39,208 nt of DNA from Bacteroidales bacterium (GCA_016342645.1 JAEINX010000027.1:1-39208); one strand, 5' to 3'. Positions 1-8,585 are shown, counted from the stretch's first letter. Made by a program: numbers and translations. The notes: generated by a model not told the origin, from the sequence alone.

Positions 1-641
1 ATGTCGTTTGCCATGCTACCATAATCGTAACCTCCGGCACCTCTTTCTTGGTCAGCATCTGTGAAATTGCTATTGTCTAATGCAATACCATCAACTACAA
101 ATAAAGGTTGGTTTTGGCCGTTTACGGATGATGCACCACGAATTAAAATCCTTGAGGAACCTCCAATTTGACCGGTGTTGTTTGAAATTTGAAGGCCAGA
201 TACCTTACCGGTTAAAGCGCCAGCAATAGAATTCTCCCTTCCTTTTAGTAATTCATCAGCTTTAACATCTTGAACGGCATAACCAAGTGCTTTCTTGTCT
301 CTACTTACACCAAGTGCCGTTACAACATATTCGTCTAACTGCTCAGTGGAAGGTTTGAGTTGAACGTTAATTACACGCTGATTCCCAATTGTAACTTCCT
401 GGCTTAGCATACCTACAAAAGAAAATGTCAGGAATTCGGATCCTTCGGGAACAGACAATGAATACTTTCCATCAATGTCTGTGATTGTTCCAACGGTTGT
501 GTTTTTTACAACAACCGATACACCCGGAATTCCTAATCCATCCTCTGAACTTGTTACAGTTCCTGTTATTCTAGTTTGTGCCATTGTGAACTGCAAACCA
601 CAGAATAACAAGAATGCAAGAAAAATAGTAAATTTTCTCAT
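1..641 (-). CDS. SusC/RagA-family TonB-dependent outer membrane protein, N-terminal part (cut by window edge)
   Basis: This is the first ~213 codons of a large outer-membrane receptor; the frame is open to base 1 and the rest lies outside the window. It starts MRKFTIFLAFLL and has a signal peptide ending near FTMAQ. A carboxypeptidase-regulatory-like domain follows (residues ~23-95, RITGTVTSSEDG through VINVQLKP). Next is the linker typical of SusC proteins (LDEYVVTALGVSRDKKALGY) and the beginning of the TonB plug domain (GKVSGLQISNN, ILIRGASS, PLFVVDGIAL). The family imports oligosaccharides or peptides across the outer membrane with a SusD lipoprotein and TonB-ExbBD energy; the partner gene is not visible here. 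Substrate cannot be told from this fragment. The start is the ATG complement at 639-641, directly ahead of the signal peptide. Confidence 0.93.
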   Translation of the reverse strand, partial: MRKFTIFLAFLLFCGLQFTMAQTRITGTVTSSEDGLGIPGVSVVVKNTTVGTITDIDGKYSLSVPEGSEFLTFSFVGMLSQEVTIGNQRVINVQLKPSTEQLDEYVVTALGVSRDKKALGYAVQDVKADELLKGRENSIAGALTGKVSGLQISNNTGQIGGSSRILIRGASSVNGQNQPLFVVDGIALDNSNFTDADQERGAGGYDYGSMAND

Positions 642-1064
642 TTTAATAAATTTTAGTTAATACATAAATTACAAAATTAAATTATTAAATATATTCTACA
701 TAAGATATATCTTGTATCTCGTTGTAAAATAGGACTTTATATTGATTTTAAAAATTTTAATAATAATACTTATTTTCTTTTTCATAATAATTGCTGCAAT
801 TTACTGCTAATTGTTATAGTTTACAAGCAAATTTAATAAAAAATTCATTTCATAATATGTTTTCAAAAATAATTAAAATTTTAATAATACTTAAAAGAAA
901 TTCTCATCTTTTAGAAAATATTTTTTTCTGTAAGAAACTTTGTCTATAAAACAATTCTTTATGAATAGATAATCAGGCAAATAAGATGATTTACTACTAT
1001 TCACCCAAAACAATAATTAAAATTTATTTTAAAAATTTTCTGAATCTAATATGAACTTATTGTT
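642..1064. other. AT-rich intergenic gap
   Basis: This 423-base gap lies between the SusC-like gene and a small membrane protein gene. It is very AT-rich with stops in all frames. Apart from a possible -7 element for the SusC-like gene near 672-679, I see no gene, RNA or repeat in it. Confidence 0.5.
672..679 (-). promoter_or_regulatory. Possible -7 element (TAATTTTG) of the SusC-like gene
   Basis: The minus strand reads TAATTTTG, which fits the Bacteroidota -7 consensus TAnnTTTG, about 31 bases upstream of the start codon. No good -33 TTG is visible at the expected distance, so this is a weak call. Confidence 0.28.
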
Positions 1065-1484
1065 TTAGCGATAAAACTTGTAGAACAATGAAAACAAAAA
1101 AATAAATAATAAACTAATTATTATTGAAAACCAATTGAAATTGCTTGTAAAAATTTGAAAAGCAATTATTATCAAGTTAGAAATGGAAAAAGCGTAAAAA
1201 CCATATTTTTTCAGATACCATAGTTTAATTGCCCCGAAAAACATTACCGAAAATACTAAAAGTCCTAATATTGAGTAAAATAAAACTTCTGTTATTGAAA
1301 ATGAAATTTCTTGTGAATATTCATTCAACATTTTTGTTATCCATGAAATATTAAAAATTCCTGAAAGAAAAAGAATAATTAACACGCCACAATATGTAAA
1401 AATAATAAAACATAAAACTGAAAGAAAAATTGGCCGGTTTTTAGCTGTTTTTGATGTATCGTTTTGTTTTATAATATCCTCCAT
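1065..1484 (-). CDS. Small multi-pass membrane protein, paralog of the next gene
   Basis: This 139-residue protein has a polar N-terminus (MEDIIKQNDTSKTAKNRP) followed by about four hydrophobic segments (near residues 20-42, 65-85, 95-112 and 118-135). It aligns along most of its length with the protein encoded at 1711-2151. Shared landmarks are RP..L.VLC at the first helix, FGAIK.W.LKK before the third, and a C-terminal hydrophobic hairpin. I do not recognise a named family, and function is unknown. The basic segment after FGAIK suggests a cytoplasmic loop. The two genes face the same way and are separated by a tandem repeat array. Confidence 0.75.
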   Translation of the reverse strand: MEDIIKQNDTSKTAKNRPIFLSVLCFIIFTYCGVLIILFLSGIFNISWITKMLNEYSQEISFSITEVLFYSILGLLVFSVMFFGAIKLWYLKKYGFYAFSISNLIIIAFQIFTSNFNWFSIIISLLFIFLFSLFYKFYR

Positions 1485-1593
1485 AAACTATTTTATTTTT
1501 ATCCGAGTCCTTACTTAATTTAAGAAAAATATGTAATCTAATAATTATGTTGAGGTTTATTAAACCAATAGAAATTCAATATTTTGCCTGTCA

Positions 1594-1703
1594 TATTACT
1601 ATTTTATTTCCATTGTATTACCATTGTATTTCTATTTTATTTCCATCGTATTACCATTTTACTACCATTGTATTACCATTGTATTTCCATTGTATTTCTA
1701 TTG
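1594..1703. repeat. Tandem repeat, 10 units of 11 bp
   Basis: Ten consecutive 11-bp units fit TATTWCYATTK (for example TATTTCCATTG at 1605-1615 and TATTACCATTG at 1616-1626) with few substitutions and no indels. The array begins in the gap and stops 7 bases from the stop codon of the membrane protein gene at 1711-2151. A short ORF running through it is a by-product of the repeat. Confidence 0.9.
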
Positions 1704-1710
1704 ATTCCCA

Positions 1711-2151
1711 TTAGGTCATAAATTTTAGATTCTTGGTGTAGAGCAGTATAAAAATAGCTGTAATAAAAACACTTAAATACGGAAACCCAAATTGGCTCAA
1801 GTATATTGTTTGTAAAATTATTAATAAAATCTGAGAAGCTGTATATAAATGAAAACCTGCTTTTTTTAAATTCCACATTTTTATTGCTCCATAAAATGAA
1901 ACTCCGAAAAGCAATGTTCCTGAATAATAAAAACTAATTGGTGTATTCAAAATAACATTAATTCCGGGAAAATCAATCTCTGATTCATATAAAGCTTCTG
2001 AAATAGAATCGAATGACATAGAAAACATGAGATAAGAAAAGAAACTCAACCCGCTTCCAATAAATGTGAGCACACATAGAACCGTAAGAAGATCAGGTCT
2101 TTTTGTAGGCTCAGAAGGAAAAATATTTAAATTGTTATTTTCTGATTCCAT
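1711..2151 (-). CDS. Small multi-pass membrane protein, paralog of the preceding gene
   Basis: This 146-residue protein has an acidic/asparagine-rich N-terminus (MESENNNLNIFPSEP) and about four predicted membrane segments (near 22-45, 72-92, 100-118 and 122-142). It resembles the product of 1065-1484: RPDLLTVLC versus RPIFLSVLC, and FYGAIKMWNLKK versus FFGAIKLWYLKK. This indicates a local duplication. No catalytic motif is visible and the function is unknown. The gene is bracketed by two different tandem repeat arrays, the 11-bp array just past its stop and an 8-bp array upstream of its start. Confidence 0.75.
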   Translation of the reverse strand: MESENNNLNIFPSEPTKRPDLLTVLCVLTFIGSGLSFFSYLMFSMSFDSISEALYESEIDFPGINVILNTPISFYYSGTLLFGVSFYGAIKMWNLKKAGFHLYTASQILLIILQTIYLSQFGFPYLSVFITAIFILLYTKNLKFMT

Positions 2152-2172
2152 ATTTATTCTAAAAAAGAATTA

Positions 2173-2180
2173 CAAACTTA
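2173..2180 (-). promoter_or_regulatory. Possible -7 element (TAAGTTTG)
   Basis: The minus strand reads TAAGTTTG 22 bases upstream of the membrane protein start at 2151. It fits TAnnTTTG, but no -33 TTG is evident, so confidence is low. Confidence 0.22.
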
Positions 2181-2206
2181 CATAAAAAATTGGAGGAGGG
2201 GAGTGG

Positions 2207-2302
2207 TGGAGTAATGGAGTGATGGAGTGATGGAGTGATGGAGTAATGGAGTAATGGAGTGGTGGAGTAATGGAGTGATGGAGTAATGGAGTGATGGAGT
2301 AA
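2207..2302. repeat. Tandem repeat, 12 units of 8 bp (TGGAGTRR)
   Basis: Twelve uninterrupted 8-bp units alternate TGGAGTAA, TGGAGTGA and one TGGAGTGG. The unit carries an in-frame stop in some registers and is not coding. An inverted, degenerate copy (CATTCCAATACTCCA) lies near 2400-2415, so the gap could fold back on itself. Related degenerate sequence occurs at 6953-6997 and, inverted, at 30910-30946. Confidence 0.92.
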
Positions 2303-2430
2303 TGATTTTTTGTGGTTTTATCCACTTTTGTTCAATATTTTTCATTCCAATTTTCCTATTTATAATATTTACTCACTTATTTAATTCTCAATACTACAAC
2401 ATTCCAATACTCCAAAATTTCATCCATCTT

Positions 2431-3954
2431 CTACCCTAAGTCACCGACTACTTTTTCAACTTCTTCAAGAATTTCGCATGATTTCACTAATTCCTTCATT
2501 TTGTTATGATCGTCATAAAGAGGACGGTCAATATCCAGGAATTCCACATGACGTCGAACTACTTCTTTTGCTTTTGTTACGCCTTTTCCAAATTTATATT
2601 CCCTAAAATCGAGTGCTTGAGCAGCGGCCATTATTTCTATGCCAAGAATTCCATAAGCATTTTCCAGAATTTGGTTGTTTTTGAGAGCAGTATTCATACC
2701 CATTGAAACAAAATCTTCTTGATCGGCAGCAGCCGGAATTGATTGCACGGATGCTGGTGCCGATAAAATTCTTTGCTCAACAATTTGCATATCAGCAGTA
2801 TATTGACTTAACATTAGTCCTGAAAACATTCCTGCTCCTTTAGTTAAAAATGCAGGCAATCCAACACTTAATGCAGGATTGTTCAGTCTATTCATTCTTC
2901 TTTCCGACATAACACAAATCATAGTTAAAGCTGCTCCGGCCATATCCATTGGAACCGAAACCGGTGAGCCTTGGAAGTTTGCACCAGAAAGTTGAAGGTT
3001 CTCATCAGGAAAGAATATAGGATTATCACCAACTCCGTTTAATTCGATTTCAACCTGAGAGCGGGCATAAGCTAATGCATCGTGAGCGGCACCAATTACC
3101 TGTGGTGTTGAACGCATTGAATATGCATCCTGAACTTTGCATTTAACTCTTCCTTCTTTCAAATCACCACCTTCGATAAGTTTATTGATTGCATTTGCAC
3201 TTCTTACAGCTCCTTTAAAACCCCTAACTTCATGAAGTTTAGCTGTATAAGGTTTCATATTTGCCTTAAGTGCTTCAAGCGACATTGCTGCACCAATTTC
3301 GGCTTGCTTTAACCAACGATTTGCATCATAAAGAAATATAGCACTCATTGCTGTTAAGACATTTGAGCCGTTAATTGTACCAAGTCCGTCTCGTGCAAAA
3401 AGCCCTGGAACTTCAATACCCGCTTTTTCCATTGCTTCTTTGCCTTCATATAATTCACCTTTATAATATGCTCTTCCTTCACCCATTAGTAGCAGAGCAA
3501 TCTGTGACATTGGTGCAAGATCGCCAGAAGCTCCAACCGATCCTTTTTCACACACAAAAGGAGTTACTCCTTTGTTTAGCATCTCTATAAGAGTCAATGT
3601 AATTATTGGTCTGATGCCTGAATTTCCGTGAGCATGAACATTGATTCTCCCAAGCATTGCTCCTCTAACATGTTCGATTGGAGCTGCTTTTCCAATACCG
3701 GCAGCATGATTATAAACCAAATATTTTTGAAAATCTTTAACCTGATCGTCATTTAATACGACTTCTGAAAATTCGCCGATTCCTGTGTTTACTCCATACA
3801 TAATTTCGTGGGCTTCAATCTTTTTTTCAAGCATAGCCCGGCATTTTTTAATTTTTTCAAGTGCATCGGGATGAAGTTCGACTTTTTCACCATTACGTGC
3901 AACTTTAACAACATCTTCAATTGTTAATCCTGAACCTTTTACAATATAAGTCAT
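2431..3954 (-). CDS. Histidine ammonia-lyase-like MIO enzyme (aromatic amino acid lyase family)
   Basis: This 507-residue enzyme is of the usual length for bacterial histidases. It has the full MIO-lyase catalytic set: Tyr53 (YGVNTGIG), His83 (YNHAAG), the Ala142-Ser143-Gly144 triad that cyclises to the MIO cofactor (GSVGASGDLAP), Asn195 (INGSN), Tyr278 and Arg281 (QDAYSMRS), and Glu413 (QEDFVSMG). Such enzymes remove ammonia from histidine or aromatic amino acids to give urocanate or cinnamate-type products. It is clearly diverged from its neighbour: GIGEFSEV replaces GFGSLCN, APMSQ replaces APLAH, and GANFQGSP replaces GGNFHGQP. His83 and the Glu of QED favour histidine as substrate, but the changed pocket leaves this open. 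No hutU, hutI or ftcD genes are nearby. Another possible role is a different amino-acid lyase or an aminomutase. Confidence 0.85.
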   Translation of the reverse strand: MTYIVKGSGLTIEDVVKVARNGEKVELHPDALEKIKKCRAMLEKKIEAHEIMYGVNTGIGEFSEVVLNDDQVKDFQKYLVYNHAAGIGKAAPIEHVRGAMLGRINVHAHGNSGIRPIITLTLIEMLNKGVTPFVCEKGSVGASGDLAPMSQIALLLMGEGRAYYKGELYEGKEAMEKAGIEVPGLFARDGLGTINGSNVLTAMSAIFLYDANRWLKQAEIGAAMSLEALKANMKPYTAKLHEVRGFKGAVRSANAINKLIEGGDLKEGRVKCKVQDAYSMRSTPQVIGAAHDALAYARSQVEIELNGVGDNPIFFPDENLQLSGANFQGSPVSVPMDMAGAALTMICVMSERRMNRLNNPALSVGLPAFLTKGAGMFSGLMLSQYTADMQIVEQRILSAPASVQSIPAAADQEDFVSMGMNTALKNNQILENAYGILGIEIMAAAQALDFREYKFGKGVTKAKEVVRRHVEFLDIDRPLYDDHNKMKELVKSCEILEEVEKVVGDLG

Positions 3955-4064
3955 AATTTTATTTATTTATTAATATTTAATTTTAATATAATTCTATTTT
4001 TTCTAAATTAATGAAAAACAAAAACTTTGCGTTTATTTATCATTTTGGTTTAAATTTTTGCATC

Positions 4065-5585
4065 CTAAATATCATCTCTTAAAGCGATAGGAATATTTAA
4101 TTCGAAATTTCTTAAAAATTCAATGCTATTCAAAATTTCAGGGTGCATAATTTTATCATTTTCAATGAAACTCACTATTTTTCTATATTTTTTAATAAAA
4201 TCTTCAATAAATTTCGATGATTTTTTTGGTCGTCTGAATTCCAAAGCTTGAGCAGCATTAAAAAGTTCAATTGCTAAAATCCTTTCCAGATTTTGAACAA
4301 CTTTATAAGCTTTTGTAGCAGCATTCGCACCCATACTCACATGATCTTCTTGACCTTGAGATGATTCAATTGAATCAACGGAAGATGGGGTACATAGTTG
4401 TTTATTCTGACTTACAATTGATGCTGCTGTATATTGTGGAATCATAAAACCTGAATTTAGCCCAGGTTTTGCAACCAAAAATGGAGGAAGGTTTCTTTTT
4501 CCGGAAAGCAATTGATAGGTTCTTCGTTCAGAAATATTTCCCCATTCGGCAACTGCAATAGCGAGGTTATCAAGTGCGAGAGCAAGAGGTTGTCCATGAA
4601 AATTTCCACCTGAAATTATCAAATCCTCGTCGGGAAAAATTGTTGGATTATCGGTAACTGCGTTAATCTCGCATGAAAAAACGTATGCAACATAATTTAC
4701 CGAATCTTTTGAGGCACCATGAACCTGTGGGATACATCTAAAAGAATATGGATCCTGAACATGTTCTTTATCTTGAGAAATTATTTCGCTTCCTTCTAAT
4801 AACATACGTATTCGTTTGGCCGTTTCAATTTGGCCTTTATGAAACCTGATTTGATGAACGAGATCGTTGAAAGGCTCAATCCGGCCATCGAAAGCTTCGA
4901 GTGAAACAGAGCTGATTATGTCGGCCAACTGCGACAAACGAAAGGTTTTCAATAAACTGAAAACACCATAAGCACTCATAAATTGAGTTCCATTAAGCAA
5001 GGCAAGCCCTTCTTTCGATTGAAGGGTTATGGGTTTCCAATTGAATTTTTTATAAACTTCTTCGGTTTTAATTTTCTTATTATTATAATTAACCTCACCT
5101 ATTCCAAGCAAAGGAAGAGATAAATGAGCAAGTGGAGCCAGATCACCTGAAGCACCAAGAGAGCCGAGTTCATAAACAACAGGCTGGATATCATTATTGA
5201 AAAAATCGACAAGCCTTTCAACCGTACATAATTGCACACCCGAATGACCATACGACAGAGATTGAATTTTTAGCAAAAGCATAAGTTTTACTATTTCTTT
5301 AGGTACTTCATCACCGATTCCGCAGGCATGCGATTTTACGAGATTACTTTGCAAAGTACTAAGTTCCTCTTTTGAAATAGTATGGTTGCAAAGCGAACCA
5401 AATCCGGTATTAATACCATAAATCGGTTCTTGCTGTGATTTCATTTTGTTGTCAAGGAATTGACGGCACTTTTCGATTCTTTTTTTTGATTCTTCTGATA
5501 ATTCAATTTTATAATTATTTTTTAGAATATTAAAAATTGAATTGAATGTTAGCTTTTTAGGACTGATTTCATGTGTTTTCATCAC
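4065..5585 (-). CDS. hutH: Histidine ammonia-lyase (histidase)
   Basis: This 506-residue cytoplasmic enzyme converts L-histidine to urocanate and ammonia, the first step of histidine degradation. It follows closely the pattern I recall for Bacteroides HutH: a KTHEISP start, YGINTGFGSLCN, SHACG, GSLGASGDLAPLAHL, SKEGLALLNGTQFMSA, VQDPYSFRCIPQVHGASKD and QEDHVSMG. Catalytic residues are Tyr56, His86, the MIO triad Ala145-Ser146-Gly147, Asn198 and the Glu of QEDHVS. Two consecutive Met codons (5585 and 5582) are possible starts and differ by one residue. The gene lies 110 bases upstream of the divergent paralog at 2431-3954 on the same strand. Other hut pathway genes are absent from the window. 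A perfect AT-rich inverted repeat lies 43 bases upstream. Confidence 0.95.
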   Translation of the reverse strand: MMKTHEISPKKLTFNSIFNILKNNYKIELSEESKKRIEKCRQFLDNKMKSQQEPIYGINTGFGSLCNHTISKEELSTLQSNLVKSHACGIGDEVPKEIVKLMLLLKIQSLSYGHSGVQLCTVERLVDFFNNDIQPVVYELGSLGASGDLAPLAHLSLPLLGIGEVNYNNKKIKTEEVYKKFNWKPITLQSKEGLALLNGTQFMSAYGVFSLLKTFRLSQLADIISSVSLEAFDGRIEPFNDLVHQIRFHKGQIETAKRIRMLLEGSEIISQDKEHVQDPYSFRCIPQVHGASKDSVNYVAYVFSCEINAVTDNPTIFPDEDLIISGGNFHGQPLALALDNLAIAVAEWGNISERRTYQLLSGKRNLPPFLVAKPGLNSGFMIPQYTAASIVSQNKQLCTPSSVDSIESSQGQEDHVSMGANAATKAYKVVQNLERILAIELFNAAQALEFRRPKKSSKFIEDFIKKYRKIVSFIENDKIMHPEILNSIEFLRNFELNIPIALRDDI

Positions 5586-5627
5586 TGGTTTTCTTGAGTA
5601 TTGAATTTTAAATGAAAAATATAGTCA

Positions 5628-5665
5628 GTTTATTTTATTGAGATAAAAATAATAATAAAATAAAC
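5628..5665. promoter_or_regulatory. Perfect 12-bp inverted repeat upstream of hutH
   Basis: GTTTATTTTATT (5628-5639) and its exact complement AATAAAATAAAC (5654-5665) are separated by 14 bases. They lie in the region between the divergent hutH and LacI-type genes. This could be an operator or a hairpin in the hutH leader. The AT-rich composition makes chance occurrence possible. Confidence 0.35.
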
Positions 5666-5822
5666 TCGGAAATTAAATAACCGTGTAAAAAAATATTTTT
5701 ATTTAAAACAGGAAAAGTGCCGACCTGTTCACCTTTATTTTAAATTTTAGATTCCAATTATACATAATAATTAAAATTCAGAGTGCGGCTGTAAAGATAT
5801 TATTTTTTTTTAAAGAAATTAA

Positions 5823-5852
5823 TTGTTTTTTTTCTAAAACGATTTAGCTTTG
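5823..5852 (+). promoter_or_regulatory. Bacteroidota-type promoter of the LacI-family gene
   Basis: TTG at 5823-5825, 19 bases, then TAGCTTTG at 5845-5852 matches the Bacteroidota sigma factor consensus (-33 TTG, -7 TAnnTTTG, ~19-21 bp apart). Transcription would start a few bases after the -7 element, at about 5857-5860, right at the ATG (5861). This suggests a leaderless or nearly leaderless message. Confidence 0.6.
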
Positions 5853-5860
5853 CAATAATT

Positions 5861-6883
5861 ATGAAAAAAGAGCCTTCTCTTTCAGATGTTGCCATGCAGC
5901 TTGGTGTTTCTAAAACGCTTGTATCATTTGTTTTAAATAACAAAGGCGATGAAAAAGGGATCAGCAAAGCAACCCAAAAAAAAGTAAGGGAAAAAGTCAT
6001 TGAACTTAATTATCAACCAAATCAAATTGCCAGGGGACTGCGAATTGGAAAAACAAAAACTATTGGATTGCTTGTTGCCGATATTTCTAATCCTTTTTAT
6101 GCGAGAATTGCTCGAATAATAGAATTTTATGCCGAAAAACAAGCTTATAATGTTATGTTTTGCAGTTCTGATGAAGATGAAAACCGAGAGAAGATTTTGC
6201 TTCAGATGTTTCGTGAGCGTCAGGTTGACGGAGCAATAATTTCTTCAACTGCAGATAATCCTGAATTCCTTAGATCATTAATTCGTGATGGTTTCCCTTT
6301 TGTTCTTATTGACCGTTATTTTGAAAATATTGACTGTAATTATGTTGTAGTTGATAATTATCAGGCAACTTATACTTCTACTAATTATTTATTAAACAAA
6401 GGAAACAAAAATATTGGTTTTATAACTTTGTCACCCTCACACATTAGCTCACTTCACGAAAGAAAAGCAGGATATCTGGGAGCTTTAAATGAAAGAAAGT
6501 TTGAAAACAAATCGGATTATATTTTAGAAGTAGATTATTCGGATGTTAAAAAAAGAAATTATCAATCAATAAAAAATTATTTTGTTAAAAACAATGAATT
6601 GACGGCAGTTTTTATAACAAATAATAATCTTGCCGTTGCTGTTTTGAAAACACTCAAAGAGCTAAATATTAATGTTCCAAATGATATTGCTCTGATGACA
6701 TTTGATGATATTGATATTTTTAGAATTACAACACCTTCGGTTTCGGTTGTAGCTCAGCCAGTCGATGAAATTGGAAAACATGCCGTTTCAATTCTTTTAA
6801 AGTCAATAGAAGAAGAAAATTCTCAATTTGTAAATAAAATATTGCAAACAAAATTAATTATCAGAGAATCGACTAATAAATAG
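5861..6883 (+). CDS. LacI/GalR-family transcriptional regulator
   Basis: This 340-residue DNA-binding regulator is of normal length. The N-terminal LacI helix-turn-helix is clear (LSDVAMQLGVSKTLVSFVLN, residues 7-26), followed by the hinge region (YQPNQIARGLR). A periplasmic-binding-protein-like effector domain occupies residues ~60-335 (TIGLLVADISNPFYARIAR, VDGAIISST, IGFITL, FDDIDIFRITTPSVSVVAQP, IGKHAVSIL). Family members usually sense sugars or other small metabolites. The effector cannot be deduced here. It is transcribed divergently from hutH, so control of the ammonia-lyase genes is possible, though LacI proteins are not the usual hut regulators. The start is supported by the promoter immediately upstream. 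Confidence 0.93.
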   Translation: MKKEPSLSDVAMQLGVSKTLVSFVLNNKGDEKGISKATQKKVREKVIELNYQPNQIARGLRIGKTKTIGLLVADISNPFYARIARIIEFYAEKQAYNVMFCSSDEDENREKILLQMFRERQVDGAIISSTADNPEFLRSLIRDGFPFVLIDRYFENIDCNYVVVDNYQATYTSTNYLLNKGNKNIGFITLSPSHISSLHERKAGYLGALNERKFENKSDYILEVDYSDVKKRNYQSIKNYFVKNNELTAVFITNNNLAVAVLKTLKELNINVPNDIALMTFDDIDIFRITTPSVSVVAQPVDEIGKHAVSILLKSIEEENSQFVNKILQTKLIIRESTNK

Positions 6884-6952
6884 AAAAGGCAATGATATTA
6901 CATTTTGTAGCTCATATCAATCTATAAGACAGATTATCAGTAATATATTTAA

Positions 6953-6997
6953 AGTGATGGATGAATGGAATAATAGAAAAATGAACTTAGCTTTCCA
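6953..6997 (+). repeat. Dispersed repeat copy related to the 8-bp arrays
   Basis: The sequence GTGATGGATGAATGGAATAA, followed after a spacer by TTAGCTTTCCA, matches in inverted orientation a segment at 30910-30946 (TGGAAAGCTAA then CCATTATTCCATTTATCC). The final 11 bases agree exactly and most of the preceding 24 agree. It lies in the 231-base gap after the LacI-type gene, which otherwise shows nothing. Confidence 0.55.
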
Positions 6998-7114
6998 TTA
7001 ATGATGATTGCCAAAAGTTAAATTATCTGATTGTTTAATGTTTATAAAAATATTATTCATATTTCTAATTCATGTTCAACTACGAGTCCAAAGCTATTAA
7101 ATTTATTTTTCAAC

Positions 7115-8491
7115 TCAATTTGAGATACTAATAATTTTTTCAATTATTTTATCAATCGGTAGTTTATCTTGTTCGCCGGTTTGCATATTTTTCAATGTCA
7201 GTTTTCCGGTCCGCATTTCATCGGCACCCACAAGCACTACAAAGGGTATGTTTTTATTATTTGCATAGGTCATTTGCTTTTTCATTTTAGCGTGATCCGG
7301 GTAAATTTCGGCATTGATTTCTGCTTTGCGAATTTTTGCAAGTAATGGTAAACAATATTTTTCTTCGTCTTTACCAAAATTTACAAACAATAATTTTGAT
7401 GTTGAAATGCTTTTATTAGGAAAAAGATTTTTTTCTGTCATCACATCATAAATTCTATCTGCCCCAAACGAAATTCCTACTCCCGAAACATCAGGAAGGC
7501 CGAAAATTCCGGTGAGATCATCGTAACGTCCGCCTCCACAAATACTTCCAATCGAAGAGTTTTCAGCTTTTACTTCAATAATTGCTCCAGTATAATAGTT
7601 CAAACCACGAGCAAGAGTGAGGTCGAGTCGCCATTTATTATCCAAATCCAAATCTTTAAGATGACGCAAAACCATCATGGTTTCTTCAATGCCTTGTAAA
7701 CCAATTTCTGAATCTTTTAGAATTTCCATTAGTTTAGGGAATTTTTCTTTTAAAATTCCTTTTAAATTTATTATGGGTTGAAGTTTTTCAATTGCCTCAG
7801 CCGAAAGTCCTTTTTGAAACAATTCCTCATTAACTTTTTCAAGTCCGATTTTATCAATTTTATCAATAGCAATCGTAATATCAATCACTTTATCGGGTTC
7901 ACCGATAACTTCGGCTATTCCGTAAAGAATTTTTCTGTTGTTGATACATATAATTGTTTCAATGCCAAGTCTTGTGAAAACGTCATCAATTATTAAAATT
8001 AATTCAACCTCATTAAGTAAGGAATTGCTTCCGATTACATCCACATCGCATTGAAAAAATTCGCGATAGCGGCCTTTTTGCGGACGGTCGGCACGCCAAA
8101 CCGGCTGGATTTGATAACGTTTAAAAGGAAAACTAATATCGTTTCGATGTTGAACTACAAACCTGGCAAAGGGTACGGTTAAATCGTATCGTAAACCTTT
8201 TTCCGAAATTAATGGAGTGATTTTGTTGGTAATAAGGCTTTCTTCATCCTTGTTTTTTATTTTCGAGAAAAAATCACCCGAATTCAGGATTTTAAATAAA
8301 AGTTTATCGCCCTCTTCACCATATTTTCCAAGAAGGCTTGAAAGGTTTTCCATTGCCGGTGTTTCAATCGGAAGATAGCCGTAGCGCTGGAAAACTTCTT
8401 TAATTGTATCAAAAATATAACTTCTTTTTTGCATTTCTGCCGGTAAGAAATCGCGTGTTCCTTTTGGAATTGAAGGTTTTTTATTTGCCAT
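7115..8491 (-). CDS. hisS: Histidyl-tRNA synthetase
   Basis: This 458-residue class II aminoacyl-tRNA synthetase charges tRNA-His with histidine. The N-terminus has PKGTRDFLP, the hallmark of HisRS. Motif 2 is present ([13 protein letters not shown]), as are the histidine-specific signatures [15 protein letters not shown] and CGGGRYDDL, and motif 3 ([15 protein letters not shown]). A C-terminal anticodon-binding domain follows (residues ~360-450, [28 protein letters not shown]). The length matches the bacterial HisS form common in Bacteroidota. It stands alone on the minus strand. Confidence 0.97.
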   Translation of the reverse strand: MANKKPSIPKGTRDFLPAEMQKRSYIFDTIKEVFQRYGYLPIETPAMENLSSLLGKYGEEGDKLLFKILNSGDFFSKIKNKDEESLITNKITPLISEKGLRYDLTVPFARFVVQHRNDISFPFKRYQIQPVWRADRPQKGRYREFFQCDVDVIGSNSLLNEVELILIIDDVFTRLGIETIICINNRKILYGIAEVIGEPDKVIDITIAIDKIDKIGLEKVNEELFQKGLSAEAIEKLQPIINLKGILKEKFPKLMEILKDSEIGLQGIEETMMVLRHLKDLDLDNKWRLDLTLARGLNYYTGAIIEVKAENSSIGSICGGGRYDDLTGIFGLPDVSGVGISFGADRIYDVMTEKNLFPNKSISTSKLLFVNFGKDEEKYCLPLLAKIRKAEINAEIYPDHAKMKKQMTYANNKNIPFVVLVGADEMRTGKLTLKNMQTGEQDKLPIDKIIEKIISISN

Positions 8492-8585
8492 AAATTATGG
8501 TTTCTTTAATTTATAAATAAAAGTACTTATTTATTGTGAGCGTTTTTTGCTTTAAATTGGAAATCAATACAGACATGTAAAATTC

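Noticed and set aside
1673-1876. 67-codon minus-strand ORF
   Set aside because: It overlaps the membrane protein gene in another frame and runs into the 11-bp array.
1594-2302. Possible CRISPR array
   Set aside because: Units are 8 or 11 bp with no spacers between them and no cas genes nearby.
5702-5735. Short hairpin ACAGG...CCTGT in the hutH-LacI gap
   Set aside because: A five- to six-base stem with a long loop and no conserved context could easily be chance.
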